From assembly GCA_014193115.1 (NCBI GenBank), contig BJHQ01000001.1, forward strand, positions 688,465 to 752,464: a stretch of 64,000 bases of DNA, in the 5' to 3' direction. Under the pieces are notes generated by a model that saw nothing but the letters and a program-made list of their open reading frames with translations, had not been told where the DNA came from and ran no database searches. This DNA is from Planctomycetota bacterium. GTDB taxonomy: Bacteria; Planctomycetota; UBA11346. Positions 61,053 through 64,000 of this stretch are shown here, one piece after another; the first letter of the stretch is position 1, and each line of letters begins with the position of its first letter. Both the position numbers and the translations under genes were made by a program.

Positions 61053-63245
61053 ATGTACCCCAATGACCATGACTTCCTTCAGAAGAAGATCGATCGCCTG
61101 CACGATACGCCGATGCAGCGCAAGGTCCGCAAGCTGGCGCCGATGCCCTGTGGCGTGGTCTTCCTGCCTTGGCCGGGGATGACCGAGGCCGAGGCCCGCC
61201 AGCATTTTCGCTGGATGAAGGAACTCGGCTTCACCTGCCTGAAGCAGACCATGCCGACCCCGGAATGGCCGACCGAGAAGACCCTCCTGCTCGCCCTGGA
61301 GGAAGGCATCATCCCGTACTGGTACGCCGAAGGCGGCTGGCAGGACATCACCCCGGCGCTGCTGACCAAGCTCGGCCTGCCCGCCGATCTCGACATCGAC
61401 GCCGCGATGGCCCATCCGGCGATGATCGCCCACCAGCACGGCGTCATCCGCGAACGCATCCTGCGCCGCGCCCAGCCCGTCCCGGCTGGGGAAAGCGCCA
61501 AACCCAAGCCCGGTCTCGGGGTCACCCACCAGGCCAAGGCCAAGGACGTGGTGGCCGGCATGGTCGGCACCAGCCTGGGCCACGAACTACCGGCTGCGGC
61601 TCTGCCCCACTTCGCCGAATGGCTGAAGAAGAAGTACGGCACCTTCGCGGCGTTGAAAGAAGCCTGGAACTACCGCCACGTCGGCATCCTGTGGCCCGAA
61701 GGGTTTGACGATTTCTCCGACCTGCCAGCGGTCTACGAGAATTTCAAAAGCAATGAGTTCTGCCATCTGGTCGATGCCATGCGATTCCGGGCCGACACCT
61801 ATCTGGAGCAGCACATCCGGGCCCACGTCGACCAGTTCCAGAGCGAAGACCCCGAGGAGCCGACCCGCGCCGGCGGCGAGATGGGCGTCTTTTTGCCCTT
61901 CGCCAGCCGCGGCACCGACATGGAGGGCATCGCCTTGGAGATGGCCCGGGGCGGTTCGTTTTATCCGTCGCTGCACCTCGCCTGGCATTTCGAAGAGGTC
62001 GAGTTCGAAGTCGCACGTCCGGTCTATCTGCAAGCGGCGATGAGCGCCGACTGGGCCAAGGGCATCTGGTCGGCGACCTGGGAAAGCACTGGCGGCCCGC
62101 AGTATTTCAGCGGCGGCAAGGCGCCTTTCGTGCCCGAGGCCCGGGACAAGATCCCCGGTTTCACCACCGATGAGCACACCATGACTCAACTGGTGCTGAG
62201 TTACCTCGGCGCTGGTTTCCGCGGCTTCGGCATGTGGGCGTGGAACTACCGCACCGCCGGCTGGGAAGGCGGCGAGTACAGCATGGTCGGGCGCAACCTG
62301 GTGCCTGGCCCGCGGGCGAAGACCGTCGGCGCCATCGCCCAGACGATGCGCCGCCTGCGCCGCGAATTGTGGCAGTCGAACAAGGAACCGCTGGTCGGCG
62401 TGCTCTATGACTGGGACAACGAGGCGACCTGGGCGGCGATGGCCGTCACCGGCCGCGATCGCTACAAGAACGAACCGGTGCGGGCCCGCATCGGCATGGG
62501 CCGGGCTCTGCTCGACGCCAACATCCCGTGGGAGCACGTCACCGTCCGCAACCTGCGCGCTGGTTTGGCCGCGCGCTATCCGGTCATCATCTGCACCGCC
62601 CAGATGGCGATCAGCGGCGACCTGTGGGCGATGCTCAAGACCTATGTCCGCGACGGCGGCCGCCTGGTCATGGACATGCCCTCGGCGTATTACGACGAAT
62701 TCCTGCGCATCATCCGCTGTGGACCGGGCACGCCCTTTGAACGGCTGTTCGGCTGCGTGCTCGACGACCTGTCGTATTCCACCGCCCTGCAAAAGGTCGT
62801 CTCGGTCGATGGCGTCGCCATCCAAGGATTCACCGCCGCAATTACCCCGACCTCGGGCCGGGTGGCGGCCACCTTCGACGATGGGGCACCGGCCATCGTC
62901 GAGCACCAGCTTGGCAAAGGCAGCGCCGTGCTGCTCGCCTTCCAGGCCGGCATGACCATGTGGAAACCCGGCTCGACCAGGCTCCAAGAGCTGGTGGTGC
63001 GCCACGCCTTGGGCCGTTACGAGAGCCCCTACCGCTGCGCCGGGGCGCTGTGCTACCGCCTCGCCGGTCCCAAGGCCGACCATTATTTCCTGGTCAATCC
63101 CGACGGCGACAAGCAGGTGGTGCTCGATCCGTGGGCGTTCACCTATGCCCGGGCCAGCGATCCGGTCACTGGCCAGGCCATCGACCTGACCCGCCCCATC
63201 CCCATCCCCGGCCACGGCGGACGGTGGATCCGCTGCGAGAAATAA
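61053..63245 (+). CDS. GH42-like beta-galactosidase-family protein
   Basis: A 730-residue glycosidase-type protein. The N-terminal TIM-barrel pattern has GVVFLPWPGMTEAEARQHFR, MKELGFTCLKQTMPTPEWPT, LALEEGIIPYWYAEGGW, TSLGHELPAAALPHFAEWLK and YGTFAALKEAW, all typical of GH42 enzymes; WSATWESTGGPQYFSGGKAP and YLGAGFRGFGMWAWNYRTAG include the likely nucleophile and aromatic platform. From about residue 450 a glutamine-amidotransferase-like domain follows (PVIICTAQMAISGDLWAMLK, YVRDGGRLVMDM), and the C-terminus is a small beta domain. No signal peptide, so cytoplasmic. Substrate may be a galactoside or arabinoside taken up as an oligosaccharide. Confidence 0.83.
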   Translation: MYPNDHDFLQKKIDRLHDTPMQRKVRKLAPMPCGVVFLPWPGMTEAEARQHFRWMKELGFTCLKQTMPTPEWPTEKTLLLALEEGIIPYWYAEGGWQDITPALLTKLGLPADLDIDAAMAHPAMIAHQHGVIRERILRRAQPVPAGESAKPKPGLGVTHQAKAKDVVAGMVGTSLGHELPAAALPHFAEWLKKKYGTFAALKEAWNYRHVGILWPEGFDDFSDLPAVYENFKSNEFCHLVDAMRFRADTYLEQHIRAHVDQFQSEDPEEPTRAGGEMGVFLPFASRGTDMEGIALEMARGGSFYPSLHLAWHFEEVEFEVARPVYLQAAMSADWAKGIWSATWESTGGPQYFSGGKAPFVPEARDKIPGFTTDEHTMTQLVLSYLGAGFRGFGMWAWNYRTAGWEGGEYSMVGRNLVPGPRAKTVGAIAQTMRRLRRELWQSNKEPLVGVLYDWDNEATWAAMAVTGRDRYKNEPVRARIGMGRALLDANIPWEHVTVRNLRAGLAARYPVIICTAQMAISGDLWAMLKTYVRDGGRLVMDMPSAYYDEFLRIIRCGPGTPFERLFGCVLDDLSYSTALQKVVSVDGVAIQGFTAAITPTSGRVAATFDDGAPAIVEHQLGKGSAVLLAFQAGMTMWKPGSTRLQELVVRHALGRYESPYRCAGALCYRLAGPKADHYFLVNPDGDKQVVLDPWAFTYARASDPVTGQAIDLTRPIPIPGHGGRWIRCEK

Positions 63246-63447
63246 GGAAACGCCAAGCCCGGAGCGCCGCACTCTGTGCGGCCGTGAGCAGCGGCGACCT
63301 CCGCCAATCGCCATTCACAGGCATTGCCCGCGCAGTGTAGCCCATGGCACGCGAAGTCCCGCGCTCCGGACCGGCGTGCCTCCCTGACGCAGCTACGCCC
63401 TTGGCGCCGTGGCGGCTTGGCGGTTAATCCGCGCCGCCAAGGACCCG
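63245..63447. repeat. Inverted-repeat element containing a hairpin-plus-tail unit
   Basis: GGAAACGCCAAG at the left and CTTGGCGCCGTGGCGG with CTTGGCGGTTAA at the right are the ends of the CTTGGCGGT family. Inside, CCCGGAGCGCCGCAC-TCT-GTGCGGCC (63258-63284) is the GCCGCAC/GTGCGGC element in reverse. The right end GCCGCCAAGGA supplies the AAGGA that serves as Shine-Dalgarno site for slyD. The 204-bp gap has no gene. Confidence 0.7.
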
Positions 63448-63449
63448 CC

Positions 63450-64000
63450 ATGCTGCGCATCGCCCGCGACACCGTCGCCGCCATCCATTACGCCGTCAGC
63501 GCCGATGGCGCCGAGGTCGATCGCAGCGATCAGGGCATGCCCCTGGTCTACCTGCATGGCCACGGGAACATCATTCCCGGCCTGGAAAAAGCCTTGCTCG
63601 GGCTGCAACAGGGCGACAAGCGCGACATTGAGATCGCCGCCGCTGATGGGTATGGCGAGCGCGATGCGGAGCTCGATTTCGTGGTCGGCACGGCGGCCTT
63701 TCCGACCGAGATCCACCCGCAGTTGAAGCCCGGTTTCCGCTTCCGCGCCGAGCATCCCACCCGCACCGGTCACGACGTGATCTTCACCGTCGTCGGCCGC
63801 GACGGCGAAGACGTGGCGGTGACCGGCAATCACGATCTTGCCGGAAAAAACCTGAAGTTCACGGTGGAGATCGCCTGGGTCCGTCCGGCGACGGCCGAAG
63901 AGCTGAGCCACGGCCACATCCACGATCCATGCTGCCACGGCCACGGACACGACTGCGGCGATCCGGCGGCAGACGAGCACAAGCACAAGCACGAGCATCA
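63450..64000 (+). CDS. slyD: FKBP-type peptidyl-prolyl isomerase SlyD (3' end beyond window)
   Basis: Peptidyl-prolyl cis-trans isomerase and metallochaperone. From the ATG at 63450 (AAGGA eight bases upstream) 183 complete codons are visible, then the window ends. The FKBP core with inserted flap shows PLVYLHGHGNIIPGLEKALL, LGLQQGDKRDIEIAAADGYG, ERDAELDFV and HDVIFTVVGRDGEDVAVTGN followed by NHDLAGKNLKFTVEIAWVRP. The C-terminal tail is His/Cys-rich (HGHIHDPCCHGHGHDC, then EHKHKHEH), a nickel/zinc-binding extension characteristic of SlyD. The stop codon is not seen. Confidence 0.93.
   Translation, partial: MLRIARDTVAAIHYAVSADGAEVDRSDQGMPLVYLHGHGNIIPGLEKALLGLQQGDKRDIEIAAADGYGERDAELDFVVGTAAFPTEIHPQLKPGFRFRAEHPTRTGHDVIFTVVGRDGEDVAVTGNHDLAGKNLKFTVEIAWVRPATAEELSHGHIHDPCCHGHGHDCGDPAADEHKHKHEH

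Overview
The window is a GC-rich (roughly two thirds G+C by eye), gene-dense bacterial chromosome segment. No rRNA, tRNA, insertion sequence or prophage was recognised. The gene set points to a Gram-negative-type bacterium, most plausibly Planctomycetota or a relative in the PVC group. The reasons are a type VII secretion-like FtsK/EssC motor with WXG100-like partners, HemQ, an L-fucose-isomerase-like sugar enzyme, a large multi-domain surface protein, many starts without a clear Shine-Dalgarno site, and heavily repeated intergenic DNA. The assignment is inference; no 16S is present.

Layout. 1-2839 (minus): tsf (cut by the window edge), rpsB and cysK. 3051-8207: a giant secreted phytase-like/PhoX-like protein with a C-terminal anchor. 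8400-17115 (plus): bcp, an unknown membrane-anchored protein, der, plsY and a SWIM/SNF2 helicase. 17246-24811 (mostly minus): small membrane protein, FHA-TM protein, hemQ, SGNH hydrolase, dnaA, a PfkB kinase and a vapBC pair. 24896-30409 (minus): the type VII-like cluster (EssC-like ATPase, two small helical proteins, WXG100-like protein), facing a divergent MMPL exporter (30579-32903). 32984-35765 (minus): NHL protein and fucose-isomerase-family enzyme. 36139-39209: argS and dcd. 39461-41436 (minus): DUF2252 protein and a coiled-coil protein. 41712-44531: PhyH-like dioxygenase, argB, argF. 44601-45305 (minus): bshB1. 45384-50116: flavin-dependent halogenase-like enzyme and two unknown proteins. 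50338-53779: hemC, asd (minus), a secreted unknown and a gamma-carbonic-anhydrase-like protein. 53995-59960: a hybrid histidine kinase divergent from a DUF485/ActP-type symporter pair. 60105-63245: an SDR resembling the ketoreductase of type I fatty-acid synthases, and a GH42-like glycosidase. 63450-end: slyD (cut by the window edge).

Intergenic DNA is the most unusual part. Nearly every gap over 150 bp carries short tandem arrays. Several arrays share one design: a perfect hairpin of variable sequence (GCCGAGC/GCTCGGC, GCCGCAC/GTGCGGC, GCAGGCT/AGCCTGC, AGGCGAGC/GCTCGCCT) followed by a shared tail close to GCTCCCAGG. A second family is a long inverted repeat built from ACCGCCAAG and CTTGGCGGT ends. 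These sit at transcription-unit ends, where some probably act as terminators.

Functionally the window mixes housekeeping genes (translation, arginine, lysine/threonine, cysteine, haem, membrane lipid, replication initiation) with accessory modules: type VII-like export, halogenation, redox-thiol chemistry, carbohydrate use and carboxylate sensing/uptake. Translational coupling by ATGA or GTGA overlaps recurs: der-plsY, vapB-vapC, coiled-coil-DUF2252, halogenase-unknown and DUF485-actP.
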